The position numbers and the translations under genes were made by a program. A stretch of DNA of 64,000 bases from Atherinomorus stipes. Its lineage: Eukaryota; Chordata; Actinopteri; Atheriniformes; Atherinidae. The stretch spans positions 213,895-277,894 of the forward strand of contig JALJCO010001423.1 of the NCBI GenBank assembly GCA_023101725.1, written 5' to 3'. How positions within the stretch are numbered: position 1 is the stretch's first letter; each line of letters opens with the position of its first letter. The notes beneath the pieces are model-generated. The model was not told the origin of the DNA. It ran no database searches and was given only the letters and a program-made list of their open reading frames with translations. This document shows, piece by piece, positions 13,491 through 25,364 of this stretch.

Positions 13491-14458
13491 TTACAACTTA
13501 TTTAATCATCAGTGAGCGCCTCTATACCGATGTAATAGAGTCAAGCGTAAGGTCATCTGTCTGACTGAATTATTGCAGCTTCTTCTGCAATCTTATTTGT
13601 TTTTGTTAAATAAGTAATCATCTGTTGTACCATGCCATTCCTTGTTCACCTGAGCTGTATTAAGTTTGTAGACAGATGGTGTTTTTTGTTGTTGTTTTAA
13701 ACATGCTGGAGGAAATGTATGAGGACAAACTCATGTCAAAGGTGGGAAAAAAAGGGTGGTGTAATGCCATTGATGGAGAATATTTATTATCTTGCGCATT
13801 CATTAAACATGATAACAGACATAAACCCCCAAAAATCTGAACATTTTTAGTAAATGTCATTATAATGCAGTGTGAAAATGAACTGGATCACAGGTAAAAC
13901 AGCACTAGTGGGGTCTTTTAAGGCAAACACATAATGAGTAAACGGCACTGGTCAAAACTTTGGACAACCTACGGTGCCAAAATAGACGGAGATGTGTTCA
14001 GACATTTTACTGGTGCTGTCAATTAAAAACAAAATACTTAGTAGTATCTGTTTGAGATCATTTTAAGGTTCTTCTGACTGATTTCAGATATTTCATCCAG
14101 CTTTGACACAAAGCTTTAAATCACACGTATAACACAATTATGTACAAATTAAGGTCAGCCACTGCAGGAAAACACTTGTGCATTTTAAATTTGTTTTTTT
14201 TTTCCCCCTTTTTGCTATATTTCCCATTATCTTCTTTCACACATTGTTAGAAAATATCTTAGTACACAATCAGGGGTTAATTAATTATTTGCCAACTATC
14301 GGTAAAAAACAAATTAGTAATATTAAATTAAGTTCCTGAAATGTCATTTGAGAAGTTAAAAGACGGAGCAGTGCAATCACATTGCCCACAGCTGAACTAC
14401 TGTCAGAGTTGACAGGCAGTATGATGCTGGACTCCACTTGTCAGCGCTCTTGCAACCA
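13490..14458 (-). other. AS3MT 3' UTR and downstream flank
   Basis: The minus strand after the AS3MT stop holds no exon. A candidate AATAAA lies at 13783-13788 (TTTATT on plus), which would give a 3' UTR near 680 nt; this is a guess. No other gene is seen. Confidence 0.35.
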
Positions 14459-14566
14459 TCATTTGCAGCAGTCAGCAGAGCGTGTGCTGCAGCATCCCCC
14501 TGTGGTTGAACCAGAGCGTTGCCCTTCCAGCTGAACAGCCAGCTCCAGAGGATCCACGATGTCTGC
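14459..14566 (-). CDS. as3mt: AS3MT exon 11, C-terminus
   Basis: 108 nt including TGA at 14459-14461. Reads ADIVDPLELAVQLEGQ, then GGCCSTRSADCCK. It is separated from exon 10 by an intron that is mostly a piggyBac-like element. Acceptor TTGATGCAG. Confidence 0.9.
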   Translation of the reverse strand, partial: ADIVDPLELAVQLEGQRSGSTTGGCCSTRSADCCK

Positions 14567-17500
14567 CTGCATCAATAATTCACAACACAGGCAGCATTAG
14601 GGCTTCATCTACTTCAGGGTCACACAATACTCAGGCTTGATTCAGGATCGCTAGAAGGAATGTGGAAATACTTTAAAGTTGGTGCTTACATTAACCCTTT
14701 AAACTCTAAATAGTTTTTTTTTGTTTACTGTATTTATTTTTTGTCTGTCTGTCCGTTTGTTTTTTTCCGTGTAACAATGCACGCAGAACATAAACTTCTT
14801 TAATCCCAGTTAGCATGCAGACAGTAGGTTCCAGGACAGCCTCATTTGCCAGATTAAATTGATGTAAAATGACTGTATCAATAGATGTTGCACCATAAAA
14901 GTCAACCAGAACAAGAAAACAGAATTTATTACTAACAGTTCTTTGTAGAAATAACACACAGATCAACAGTGACCAAGCCTTTTCTCGTCTGCAAATCTAG
15001 TCTTGGCATTCAAAAAAAAAAAAAATTGGCACTGAAACAAACGCACAACAGAAACTATTTCCATATTTACACTTTTTCCTCGTTTCCAGTTATTTATGCT
15101 GCTATTTACCTACTATCCTCACAAAACCAACTCCAACTCAGCTGCTTTGTGGCACAACTGTGCATCAAACACATCTTCTTGGCTTTATTCCAGCCATAAA
15201 GGATCTTTTTTCTTCTTCTTTTTAGACATGCATAGAACTTTCTGCTCACTTGTTGATCTTTGGCTGCTCCTGATTGGACATTGTCATCAATTTAAACTCT
15301 CTGATTGGTGGAAAGCTGAACAGGATGTAGTGTCGTCATCATTTCCAGGTCTAAATATACAATCGCCTCAAAATGATTCATACCCTACAATTAAATAAAA
15401 GGCTAAATTCACAATATTAATTCAAATAACAAGAAACTAAAGAAACTAATGAAACTAATAATAAACTTTAAAAAAATTACAAAATTATAATTTAGTTAAA
15501 TAAAATGTTGCTTTTGAATTGTGGTTGGAAATAATAATAATAATAAAAAAAAAACTGTTCGGGAAAAATTAGAGCACCTTTCCCGTGAACAGTGGACAAA
15601 ATACCTGTCAACTTGAACATTACAGAAAACACCTTATTGCAGTGATTGTCTCAAGACAAAATTTTAGCTTTGGAGCCCCATCATGCTTGTTTACTTGTTT
15701 TATTTTATTTCTTTTATATATTTCTTTCGAACCACAATTCAAAATCAATGTCATGATTTTTATAGAATTTTTATTTATTATTACTTTTGTCAATTTAATC
15801 TTATTTCAGTGACAGCTGATTATTTTTCTTTAACCCTTCTTTAATTTGAGGGTATGAATAATTTTGAGGGCAACTGGTCTCTTATGTAGCAACATATTAG
15901 CAGTAGTTATCTTTTCATGCTGGAAATGTTATAAATAATGGTGTTATGATGGATCATTGTGGATTTACCACAAAAGAGTGCCTGAATAAACACTACATTT
16001 ATTGGCTGGATAGTAAACCTCCTCAACGGGATATAAATGCTGGAGAACTTCTGTAGATCACCTAAACGGTAAACTATCCATCACAATTTACCCCACAGAG
16101 TCACACACTACTGTTCCTGAGAAATAGTTGACAAAGGAAATGATAGGGTTGCAGCATTTAAAGGGTTAATCTAACATGCAATACTGTGACTATCAGCAGA
16201 ATATGTATAGTGTTTTTTCCTGTTATATGATTTAGTGCCACTTTTGGTTGTTCTTCACAGAGGCTGCACGTTCATAAGAGACCAAATGCGTCTCATCCTG
16301 CTGGTCAGAGGAAACGATCTGACCAGATTACATTTTGTGGGAATTTGGGGAGGAATCCAAAGTGTAAACTACGTGAAAATGATGATGAATCATTAAGATT
16401 TAGTAAGTTTATTTACCACAAAAATGAAAATCCTGTGATTGATTAATCAAACTTATCTGTAATTAATGGTTGAGGGTACGCATTTAAAAAAAGAAAAAGC
16501 TGTATTGATAAAGGTGTGTGAATCTGTGAGTGTGCACTAAATGACCATAAAAGCTGATAAGATGGCATTCCATTAGCTGGGAAGAGAACATTCCTCCCTG
16601 TTCAAGGTTCCCAGCGTGACTACACAGTCTGGTTATGACTCCGAGACAGCTGCTTGACCTTCTGTGTGTGGATGTGTGCGTACACATGTTTCAGTGGGTA
16701 TGTGAGTGGGAGCTGTGCAGCATGTGCACACATGTGTGATTGTGACTGCGCACAATGGGGCTCTCTGGGTGTGTCCTACACTGCAAATTGATACCAGAAA
16801 CCGACAATAATATTCCCATCCAGGAATTTAAACATGACACTGACCTTAGGTTTGGCACAGCAGGCTTGATGGGAGCCTCCCGGTGGCTGAAAAGTGAAGT
16901 CCCCTGCAAATCTGGAATGTGTCAAGATGCTAGCCACCTCTCCGTCCACTTCCACCACTTCGTTGGCCTATGAAAAACATCCGTGTTTGGTACCATTGAA
17001 GCGCAGTGCATTAGCAGAGGACCTCCAGCTGTTTAAACATGTGGAATTTACAGACCTTGAAGATGTGCTGACAGTCGAAGTGGAAAGCTTCCTCTGCCCC
17101 TGTAATGCCTCCATTATATATGACCTGGCAGGTCTTGGGATCGCCTTTCGGGACTTTGAAGAGTCGATATGTGGCAGAAACAAATTTGTAGTCACCTGTA
17201 TGGAGAATAAATAGATGCAGAAACACAAATCAGATAAGAGGTTGTATTAAGCACGAATGAGGAATCATTATGTTGCATTTAGTAGAAAGATTGAGGTTTG
17301 TTTGGAGAATCAGATGGTTTCCAACCAGGGAGCTAAAGCTAAAGCTACTTAGAAAGGGAGCCACCAGAAAAGTCACATTTTCACTTAAAAAACTCCTCAA
17401 TCTAAAAAAAAAAAGGATTCACATCAGTTTGAAAGAGAGCTACGTATAAGTGGAGACATACATCGTCTCAGACATTACAAAGGCTGGATCCGCAGGACCA

Positions 17501-20500
17501 GGTCCATACTGCTACATGGTGAGGTAAACAGGACTTTTCACTCACCGCAGATGCTGTTTTGCGACCCGACCTCGGATAAGCGGCAGAAGACGGTACGGTA
17601 CAACACTACAGAATTAAGTTACCTTGACATAGCTCAACATAGCTCTTGTTCAATGAACCAATATGTTTTCTGATGGATTTAATAAATAAATCTTGTTCTC
17701 TCGATTAGATTTGATTGCATTTGATGTACAATGATGCAATTTGTATTCATACAATTATTGGCTTTTGCAGTACTAATAGCACAGCTAGTCAGGTAACTTT
17801 ACTGGCGACAATAACAGCAATATGTTCACCTGAACCACTGCTGTAAACGAACCTCGTCCCAATCAGCAGGATAGAATCCTCAGAGAAAACCTTAAAAGAT
17901 CACAGATACACTTATACACCAGCAGGTGCCACAAAGCATGATGGGAAATATTCAAATGAACCCACCACAGAACCAATTACACTGAGTTGTTGATTTGAAG
18001 TGATAACCTTATGCTGACAGACTACATGTATTTAAAATGAACTGGTTATGTTGGGTTTAATTAACTGCATTTTGTTGTTTTAAAATATTGTGATGTTTGT
18101 TTTAGATACAAAGAAACCTGTTTGTGTTGACAGTCAAAAATGTATTGTAGCATTTATTTTAACTCATGAATAATACCGACAACATCAGTGTATCATTCAT
18201 TAGTGTGACTGGTGTTCTGCATATTCTAAGCTGAACTTCCCAGGCTGATTTCATCAGCATGTCTAGTTGAAAAAACTAAAACTAAATCATGGATATGTTG
18301 GCAAATCTGGTGACACTAGAACTGTCCAAAATGTGAATGTTTGATTTAAAAGGGCAGACAAGTCATATCTGAGAAGGTGAAACCAGAGAGACCTTTTATT
18401 TAACACTGAACTCTATACACTCATGATCCATCCACATGTGCTTTGGCTTCTTCAGGGTCATGTGAGTGCATGTAAACAATGTCTGTTTAATATCTCCATT
18501 CACCTGTTGGTGCTGTCACACCCATCAGGGCAGAAATGCTACCGTTCCAGTTGGCTGATGAAGCTTACGTCACCACCCTTTTCAACCTCAGCTGACATCT
18601 CAAATACCAAGATTAAAAACACCCCTGTGGGTGTGCAAGAACTTCTGCATTCTAACCAGGGAACAAAATGTAAAATTTTGAACCCAAATAAAGTTTTAAC
18701 ATTTCAGCAAAGAAAGTGATGAAGGAAGGAAATTGTTTCATACCCAGAATGTCCTGCAGTTCTTTGTTGTCAACCGTGATGATGTTAGCCGTAACCAGCC
18801 GTGGCGCACAGAAGCCCACTTCACCAGCCAGCTGCAGCAGGTCTTTCCACCAGAGCGCTCCACCAAGACACTCACCTGCCATAAAAAGCCAACACTTAGA
18901 TTTCTGCCTCAGTGACTCAGTGGAAAATCATAAGACGCATTTCTCACTAATATTTCAACAGCTGGTCAACAAATTAAAACCTGGACGCTTCTTTATGTGT
19001 AAAAATTCTGACTTTGTGGTGGACATGAGTGATTTTATGGCTGCAGGATATGAATCTAACGCACCCCACAGCACTTTGTGAGATTTGATTTCCTCGGTGA
19101 GTCTTCCACTGGCGTAGATGTCACTGAAGTACAGCTCACCACCATCCTGATCAGTGGGACAATGTTTGCCATCATTATCACAGCAAGCTGCACTAATGTC
19201 TTTATGATTCACAATTTAATTATGTAGATGAAAGGACAACAGGAGCGCACCGCGAGTACACTGTAAGCTTCCGCCAGCACCCGCTTCTTGTCTGGAGAGA
19301 GATTCACCACGCAGTTGGATCTACACGAGAGGAAGAAAATCACTGTTTAAACAGCTGATATATGATGAGAAAGACTCATTAGTACGGAAGAGAGCAAAGT
19401 CAGATGTCTTACATGATGATATCGAACGAGTTCTTTTCCAGACCTGCCTCAGTTAAGGCCTCAATGTAGCCCTGGACGAAACTGACATTTGGCTTCTTGT
19501 AGCCGAACTCCTTCATGTGATAGTCCAAATATGTTCTGGCCACTTCCAGCTGAAAGACAAGAAACACATCTGAACAGAGAACACATCATTTTAACATGCA
19601 ATTACCCAGAATATCAACAATATTGTTTAAACTTCAGTACATCCATATAAAGAAGTAGGGTTGAGTACTAACAAGTTACATTTATACTGTTGTATTTAAT
19701 TATTTTATTTTATTTTTGGGGGAGGGGGGCTCCCAAAAAGAGTTTTACTGCACCACACTTTTTACCAAGACAACCACAGCGACAAACTCTAAACCAACAG
19801 AGAGAGCATAAAAAGGTTTGATTTTGTTGCCATGGGCTGTGATGTCATGTTGCCGTGTTTACAGCAATAGCTGCCGCTGTCGTGACTGATGGAAAATAAT
19901 TTGTTTCTATTATCAGGCCTGTCATCATGGTGCTTCTTGGAGAGGTAAACATTTGGTTAAAGGCTGCATAAGCTAATCAGACAACTATATATTTTTCTAT
20001 GAGGAAAGAATTAGCTTTAGCTACCAGCTACTGCCACGACTAAGTTATGAATGGTTAACATGGTTTTGGCAACTTGTCTGTCTGCTTATGATGTAAGCAA
20101 AATAAATAAATCAGATATTACAATCAAGCAGTTACTCAGCACTTGAGAATGGCTGTCTTTTCACCAAACAATGTAGTAATGTTAATATGAAGTAACCCTA
20201 CTTAGGACTGCCTCGATTAGTCGATTAATCATGATAATGTGGACTATCAAAATAGTCGGCAACTAATTTAATAATTCAATAATCGTTAATTGTTTTTAAT
20301 TTTTGTTTTTCCTCTCAACATTGCCACTGTACCTCCCGCTGCCTTGTCTCCCTTTCTGTCTGGTCAGTTTATCTTGAGTTGTATATTGACATAAACACAC
20401 ACACTAACAGTCAAAAGTTTGGACACGGTTTTCCATTAGATTCAATGTGAAAGTGCACAAACTTTTCACTGGTACTGTAAATAAGCTACAGTTTACGTAT

Positions 20501-23500
20501 GATCTTGTTAGTCGACTAACTGCCAAAATAATCAGTGACTAGTTGATTATCAAAATAATTGTTTGTGGCAGCCCTAACTCTTGAGAATAACTTTGACGAC
20601 TCCTCCCACCTCAGTAATTGGAGCTGTATTTTGTCCTTAAGCCTTCAGAGGTCACCATATGACAATCTTATTGAAATTAATCAGTAAGCCACGACTGCAG
20701 GGTTCCCCAATTTCGGTTCTAAGAGGGCCACATTCTCAAGGTTTTCTATGTGTCCCTACCCAAACACACGTAATTAAATGGATTCAACAGCTGATGACGT
20801 TCAGGAGAAAGACTCATTAATTTGAGTCAGGTGTGTTTGAGCAGGGACACATGGAAAACCTGCAGTATTGGGGCCCTCGTAGCACAGAATGGGGGATCCC
20901 TGCACTACTGAGATGCTGATACAATACCTGGCCTTCAGTCATGTCTATACCAGTGACATGGCCCTTCTCGCCCACGAGCTTGCTCAACATGTAGCAGTCC
21001 CTCCCAGTTCCACTGCCCAGGTCGAGTATCCGGCAGTCCTCCAGGCTCTCTGGGACTACCAGACCACAGCCATAGTACCTGTGGGGAGGGTCGGAGTGTT
21101 GGAGGTGTTGGAGCTTTATGAGGACAGAATCGCCACCGGCACACTGACCTGGCAGTGACTTCAGGGTGCACTTTCTTCAGGGCCTCACGAACGTAGGCTG
21201 GGGTGGGCTGAGCTGGAGCCACGCAGGCGCTACTCTGCAGGTCTGAGCTTTTCTTCACCCTCTTTCCATAGTAATCCTGTTAGGACAGAGATACATTGCT
21301 CACATGCAGTCACTTTCATTTAGCAAAGGTCTGTTAGGTAAGTAGCACAAAATTAAACGTTGAATACTGAATGTACATGAGAAGGCATAGTGGACTTGCA
21401 TGGAACAGTTAGGATATTTGGGGGAAATAAAGAATAAAAAACATTATAAAAAAAAAAAAAGAAAAGAAAAACTAATCAATTTAACCCAAAAACAGGTGTT
21501 CAAGACTATTTAATTTTTTAACCATTACTAGGGATGCACGACATTGGAATTTAGGTCGATATCCAATATGCCAATATTTTAAAAGTCATGTGGCCGATAA
21601 CCGATACCGATATTAAAGCAAAAAAAAAAAGCAGTCTATTCAAATAACAGTTTTGTTATCCTTTTTCCGACACCTTGAAAAATTTCATTGTTCTGTTACA
21701 AAATATCACGATATTTCATGAATTCTCACAAGATTTCATAAAAGAACAATGAAATATTGTGAGATTTCGTTAGTAAAATAGATTTATACCCATTTTTAAA
21801 TGTCAATATGATATCAGGATACTGTATGAAAATATCAGGATATTTCAGTGTATTGATGTTTTTTCCCACCCCTAGTCTTTAGAAGTTTTAAAGTCTGTAA
21901 AAACTAAGTTTTTGAAGAAGAAGAAGAAGAACATTTTTTTTAGACTTTAGAAACAGTGGGCTTATTTGGTTAAATATCGGTTAAATATCGGTGGGGTGGC
22001 CGATGTCCGATACTCAGTTTTAAGGCCAATATAGGCCAATACCGATAGTGGGCTGATTATATCATGCATCCCTAACCATTGCATGTTAATATTAAGTATC
22101 ACACATTCTTTAGGCTCATTCCTACTTTCCACCCATGACCCCACCATGGCACATATCAATTTCACAAGGACAATTTTTTTTTGCAGACCAAGTTCTAGAG
22201 GTCATTTTATCAGGACCACTGCAAAGAGAGAAGTAGCACTTATCCTACAAGAATTAAAAACACAAGAGTAAAGTGGAAAACCTCTCCTATGAATGGACTT
22301 TAATGTTTTTATTATGAGAATTTCGGTTTTGCATTTCATACGCTGCTGTTAACTTGCCCTATGACAGAGTATGAGTGTGCCCTCAATATCATGGTTTTCC
22401 ATAAAGGACAATGTCTGAAAAAAAGACGAAGGTGTCTGTGGAGGATGCTCCCCAAAAGCTGCATTGGAACAACTGAAATACATTTCACCAGCTGCAGGAT
22501 AACCAGCAGCTCTGTACACTGAAGTAAAGCAAAACTGGGATAAATGATGTTAATGTTTACCCAGTGTATTAACTTTGTATTAACTGATTTGAAATATTAT
22601 CGTGTCATAAGCAATTTTATATCTTGGGTTGGACTTTCAATCAGGGATGGACTGGGACAAAAAAAAAAAAAAAAAAAAGCCCTGGACTTTGGCTTGGCCC
22701 GGGTGCAGAAAATCAACAACGCCTGACATGAGTGTCACAATACTTTAATCATGGCTCATGATACTGATGTTGACTAGATGTTGTGTTTAGAGCATTGTAA
22801 TTCAGTTTAACTTGTATACTCAGAGAGAAATAAAGGTCTCATCATACTACAGTCCCTCTGGCTGAACCAATAGATAACAGGAATCTGAAATAGACAACAC
22901 ATAGAGGCCTACTGTATTTTATGTAGGTCTGCAACGATTAGTCGATTAATCGACTAATCGTTGACTATCAAAATAGTCAGTGACTAATTTCATAATCGAC
23001 TAATTGTTTATTGTAAATAAGCTTTATTTTTCCTCTCAAAATTGCCACTGTACCTTCCGCTGCCTTTTCTTTCTTTCTGTCTGGTCATCTTTTCGTGAAC
23101 AGTTAATTGACATACAGTAAATAAACACACATACCACCAGTCAAAAGTTTGGACACATTTTCCCATTAGATTCAATGAAAGTGTCCGAACTTTTGACTGG
23201 TGCTGTAAATATGCTGCAATTTTTGCATGATCTGATTAGTCGACTAATTGACAATTAGTTCATTATAAGAATATTATTTCATACAGTTGAAAAAAAATCT
23301 ATAACATCCTTTTTGATGGATAGACTCACTGTTCATATACTATAATCAGCTTAACGTGAGGTCAGCACCTTTATAATGTCAGTGTGCAATGGCAATTCCA
23401 GTTATGTGGTTTTGGCTCTTTATTTTCACTCTCCAGCATTATTTATGTTTCAGGCAGCAGATATTCTGTTACATATTCTAACATAACATGTTCCAGTGAA

Positions 23501-24688
23501 GAAGAATTGAGTCAGTGCTAATCTGTAATATATTCCTATTTTAATAAATTACGTGATATCGGATCAGTGCCTGAACTTCAGTACTTGCCGATACTAGAAT
23601 TTTTGGCAGTAATGGAACAACTTTACGTCACCCCTTTACTTATTCAGCTGCAATGGCTTCCCATTGATTAGAGTACAGTTAAATATCCTGGTTTTGACAT
23701 ACAGAGCTGTGAATAATCGAGCATCAGCCCAGCAGATCTCCTCGACCATGTGATTAGGGTCTGCTGGTCATGAAACCCACATGGTTGAAAACTTTCTTTT
23801 TATCTGTTAGTGTGTGTGTGTGTTTTTTTTTGTTTGTTTTACTGTGAAGCACTTTTTTAAAGCTTGAAAGGTGCTATGTAAATAAAAGTGTTGTGAAGTT
23901 GACACATAACCATGATAATAATAAAATTGTGAGTATTTTTTCTGACAATTATCGTATCATTAAAACCTAGAATTGTGACATCCCTATGATGGACCCTGGC
24001 TTTAGCCTAAAAGACCCATCATGAAATCTAATGTAAAAGTTTGAATAAATAGGAAGTTGTTAAAACAAAACTCTAGAAGGTCAATGTTACTAGTATGTGG
24101 TAATTTCAAACATTTCCCACTCTGCATGCTCATATTCTGACATTTTCAAGATCGTTTATATGTAATTATTAGTTTTTTTTTTCATTTGTAATTCATGTAC
24201 AATTTAATAATCTACCTTAATACCAGTTTGCCTGAATTAGAGCATACAGTATCAGTCACCTCTGGCCCTGAATGCATCAGCAAACATATAGGTGGCTGTT
24301 AGATTACCTTCACGTCCACGTGAACGGTGGTGTCAGAGAAACCTTTCCCACTCGCACTGAAAAATAAAATTAGTAAATCTTTAACAAACATTATTAGTTA
24401 TAGATTAACTTTCGATTTTAACATTACAATGCTGTGTAATGGGGGTCGCTTTGCTAACAGGTTGTTTTTTTTAGCTAAAGCTAAACGAGCAAATAAAAGT
24501 TTACAGGCTCTTGTAAATGTCTTTAATTTAAATGTTTTTTCGGGAAAGAACATTAGTTATTTTATGTTTATGATCTAATAACTAAATTTTTAGTAGGCTA
24601 ATGTCAGACTCAACCAAACACACGCACCTCATTGAATTTTTCGTCACAACATACGAGGTGTAGATTGTCCTTACCTTTTGTCTGTCAT
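14459..24688 (-). CDS. as3mt: AS3MT, arsenite methyltransferase (11 coding exons, 377 codons)
   Basis: Transfers methyl groups from S-adenosylmethionine to arsenite in the cytosol. Coding exons on the minus strand: 24675-24688, 24308-24356, 21149-21276, 20928-21078, 19413-19549, 19251-19320, 19065-19146, 18744-18875, 17056-17195, 16845-16967, 14459-14566. Every junction is GT/AG and the lengths sum to 377 codons plus stop (human 375). The SAM site is DLGSGTGRDCY with GIDMT after it. The four arsenic-coordinating cysteines of the family are present, near residues 39, 68, 163 and 213. The C-terminus ends in Cys pairs (GGCCST, DCCK), as in other animal AS3MTs. The start MTDKSASGKGF is chosen because it alone opens a short exon with a good donor. 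It lies between CNNM2 and WBP1L in the same orientation. Confidence 0.97.
14695..16165 (+). mobile_element. piggyBac-like non-autonomous element flanked by TTAA
   Basis: TTAA at 14691-14694 and 16166-16169. Termini are CCCTTTAAAC and its inverse TTTAAAGGG. Related fragments lie at 2609-3010, 40801-41520, 44318-44530 and 59524-61994. No transposase frame is present. It occupies most of AS3MT intron 10 and itself contains a Tc1-type element. Confidence 0.75.
15360..15876. mobile_element. Tc1/mariner-type MITE nested in the piggyBac-like element
   Basis: Left end CAATCGCCTCAAAATGATTC after TA. The right end, reverse-complemented, is CAGTTGCCCTCAAAATTATT. The interior GGAGCCCCATCATGCTTG is shared, in inverse orientation, with 55799-56329. 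The host repeat at 61260 lacks this insert. Confidence 0.75.
16845..16967 (-). CDS. as3mt: AS3MT exon 10
   Basis: 123 nt after TTTTTCATAG. Reads ANEVVEVDGEVASILTHSRF, then AGDFTFQPPG and HQACCAKPK. Donor AAG|GTCAGT, phase 0. Confidence 0.92.
17056..17195 (-). CDS. as3mt: AS3MT exon 9
   Basis: 140 nt after CATACAG. Reads DYKFVSATYRLFKVPKGDPK, CQVIYNGGITGAEEAF and HFDCQHIFK. Donor AAG|GTCTGT, phase 0. Confidence 0.93.
17196..18743 (-). other. as3mt: AS3MT intron 9
   Basis: About 1.5 kb of unique-looking AT-rich sequence with a short A run near 17405. No additional exon or well-delimited repeat was recognised. Confidence 0.6.
18744..18875 (-). CDS. as3mt: AS3MT exon 8
   Basis: 132 nt after GGCAG. 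Reads ECLGGALWWKDLLQLAGEVG, FCAPRLVTANIITV and NKELQDILG. Holds the fourth arsenic cysteine (about residue 213). Donor GG|GTATGA. Confidence 0.93.
19065..19146 (-). CDS. as3mt: AS3MT exon 7
   Basis: 82 nt. Reads DGGELYFSDIYASGRLTEEI, then KSHKVLWG. Donor GGG|GTGCGT, phase 1. Confidence 0.93.
19251..19320 (-). CDS. as3mt: AS3MT exon 6
   Basis: 70 nt. Completes I-S-N-C (third arsenic cysteine, about residue 163) and reads VVNLSPDKKRVLAEAYSVLA. Donor GCG|GTGCGC is weaker than the others but fits phase and homology. Confidence 0.88.
19413..19549 (-). CDS. as3mt: AS3MT exon 5
   Basis: 137 nt after GTCTTTCAG. Reads LEVARTYLDYHMKEFGY, then VSFVQGYIEALTEAGLEKNS. The Rossmann fold continues. Donor AT|GTAAGA. 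Confidence 0.93.
20203..20576. mobile_element. hAT-like MITE with GATTAGTCGATTAATC interior
   Basis: Left TAGGACTGCC, right GTGGCAGCCCTA. The interior CTCGATTAGTCGATTAATCA and TGCCACTGTACCTCCCGCTG is shared with 22926-23250. Target duplication not clear. In AS3MT intron 4. Confidence 0.65.
20698..20902. mobile_element. short hAT element next to AS3MT exon 4
   Basis: Ends are CAGGGTTCCCCAATTTC and, on the right, GGGGGATCCCTG. Flanks CACGACTG (20690-20697) and CACTACTG (20903-20910) match 7 of 8. Interior GAGTCAGGTGTGTTTGAGCA. The same family occurs at 46615-46754. Confidence 0.8.
20928..21078 (-). CDS. as3mt: AS3MT exon 4, SAM-binding motif
   Basis: 151 nt. Carries YYGCGLVVPESLEDC, the SAM loop ILDLGSGTGRDCY and GEKGHVTGIDMTEGQ. 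Donor CAG|GTATTG. A hAT element ends 17 bp before the TSD-free part of this donor. Confidence 0.95.
21149..21276 (-). CDS. as3mt: AS3MT exon 3
   Basis: 128 nt after CTAACAG. Reads DYYGKRVKKSSDLQSSAC and on to REALKKVHPEVTA. Contains the first arsenic-binding cysteine (about residue 39). Donor AG|GTCAGT. Confidence 0.93.
21529..22074 (-). mobile_element. hAT family A MITE (AS3MT intron 2)
   Basis: Starts TAGGGATGCACGACATTGGA, ends ATCATGCATCCCTA. Flanks ACCATTAC and ACCATTGC match 7 of 8. Opposite orientation to the copies at 38422, 45518, 47856 and 53636. The interior has paired ATATCG-rich inverted segments. Confidence 0.85.
22926..23250. mobile_element. hAT-like MITE, truncated right end
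   Basis: Begins TAGGTCTGCAACGATTAGTC and shares ATTGCCACTGTACCTTCCGC with 20203-20576. The right inverted repeat breaks off after GATTAGTCGACTAATTGAC. Confidence 0.55.
23620..23890 (+). mobile_element. LINE 3' relic (L2/Rex1-like)
   Basis: The plus strand reads CTGCAATGGCTTCCCATTGA, the degenerate reverse-transcriptase tail LQWLPI. It ends with GAAAGGTGCTATGTAAATAA, a typical LINE 3' terminus. A short GT microsatellite lies inside. In AS3MT intron 2. Confidence 0.65.
24308..24356 (-). CDS. as3mt: AS3MT exon 2
   Basis: 49 nt after a TTTTTCAG acceptor. Completes Ser-5 and reads ASGKGFSDTTVHVDVK. Donor AAG|GTAATC, phase 0. Confidence 0.85.
24675..24688 (-). CDS. as3mt: AS3MT exon 1 (coding part)
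   Basis: Fourteen coding bases from ATG at 24688, MTDK plus two bases, ending AAAAG|GTAAGG. Too short to be seen as an open frame on its own; supported by phase match to exon 2. Confidence 0.85.
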
Positions 24689-24970
24689 GATTATAGCTGT
24701 TTTCAAAGTTTAGTAGTTTGAACAGAGAAATCTGGTTTGTACGTTTGTCGAGGTCCCTCAACTGATTTCCTGCTTAGTGACACGCCCTCTTACAACGTCA
24801 CGGGCCCACAGTCCAATCAGCTTTGACGTTTGTTTAACCCTCTGATGCAAGAATGAATGGATGAATAAATATAAGCAGTTCCAAAGGTCTTTCCACTTAC
24901 AATAATTTACTTCAACAGGTATGTGCAGTTATGCTTTAAAATATATTTCAGTCATATTTTACTGTATTTA

Positions 24971-25009
<39 letters not shown>

Positions 25010-25364
25010 ATATTTTTTTTTTTTTTTTTTTAAGGCATAATTGCAGGGCATAAATATCCTGTAAAAATGTAGCTGTGCCATTTTCTTTTCCTGATCACAG
25101 TGGAGGCAAACTTGATAATTACCCATGTTCTGGCAATATATTAAGAAATGAAGGGTGCTTCAAAATTCTGCACAGTATTTAAAGTGTGGAATAAAAAAAA
25201 AAAAACCAAAAACAAATGGCATGATTTGGAAAATCACAGGTTTAAAAAAAACAACAAAAAAAAACAAACATCTTTTCCCAAGTGGAATAGATGTGAAATA
25301 CTTGCATCACCTCCCCTTTCATTCAAATAAATCAGAAAGACGACAGACTGTTAAATTTAGAATA
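24689..25364. promoter_or_regulatory. AS3MT 5' flank and spacer to WBP1L
   Basis: Only about 0.7 kb separates the AS3MT start from the likely WBP1L 3' end. CCAAT lies near 24812 and a CRE-like ACGTCA near 24796. A (TA)n run at 24974-25008 is followed by a T run to about 25033. No BORCS7 or CYP17A1 exon was seen. Confidence 0.45.
24974..25033. repeat. (TA)n microsatellite and T tract
   Basis: About 35 bp of alternating TA is followed by roughly 20 T residues; a likely length-polymorphic site. Confidence 0.9.

Noticed and set aside
18652..19212. Reading AS3MT exons 7 and 8 as independent small genes
   Set aside because: They join in phase through GT/AG junctions into a full-length AS3MT.
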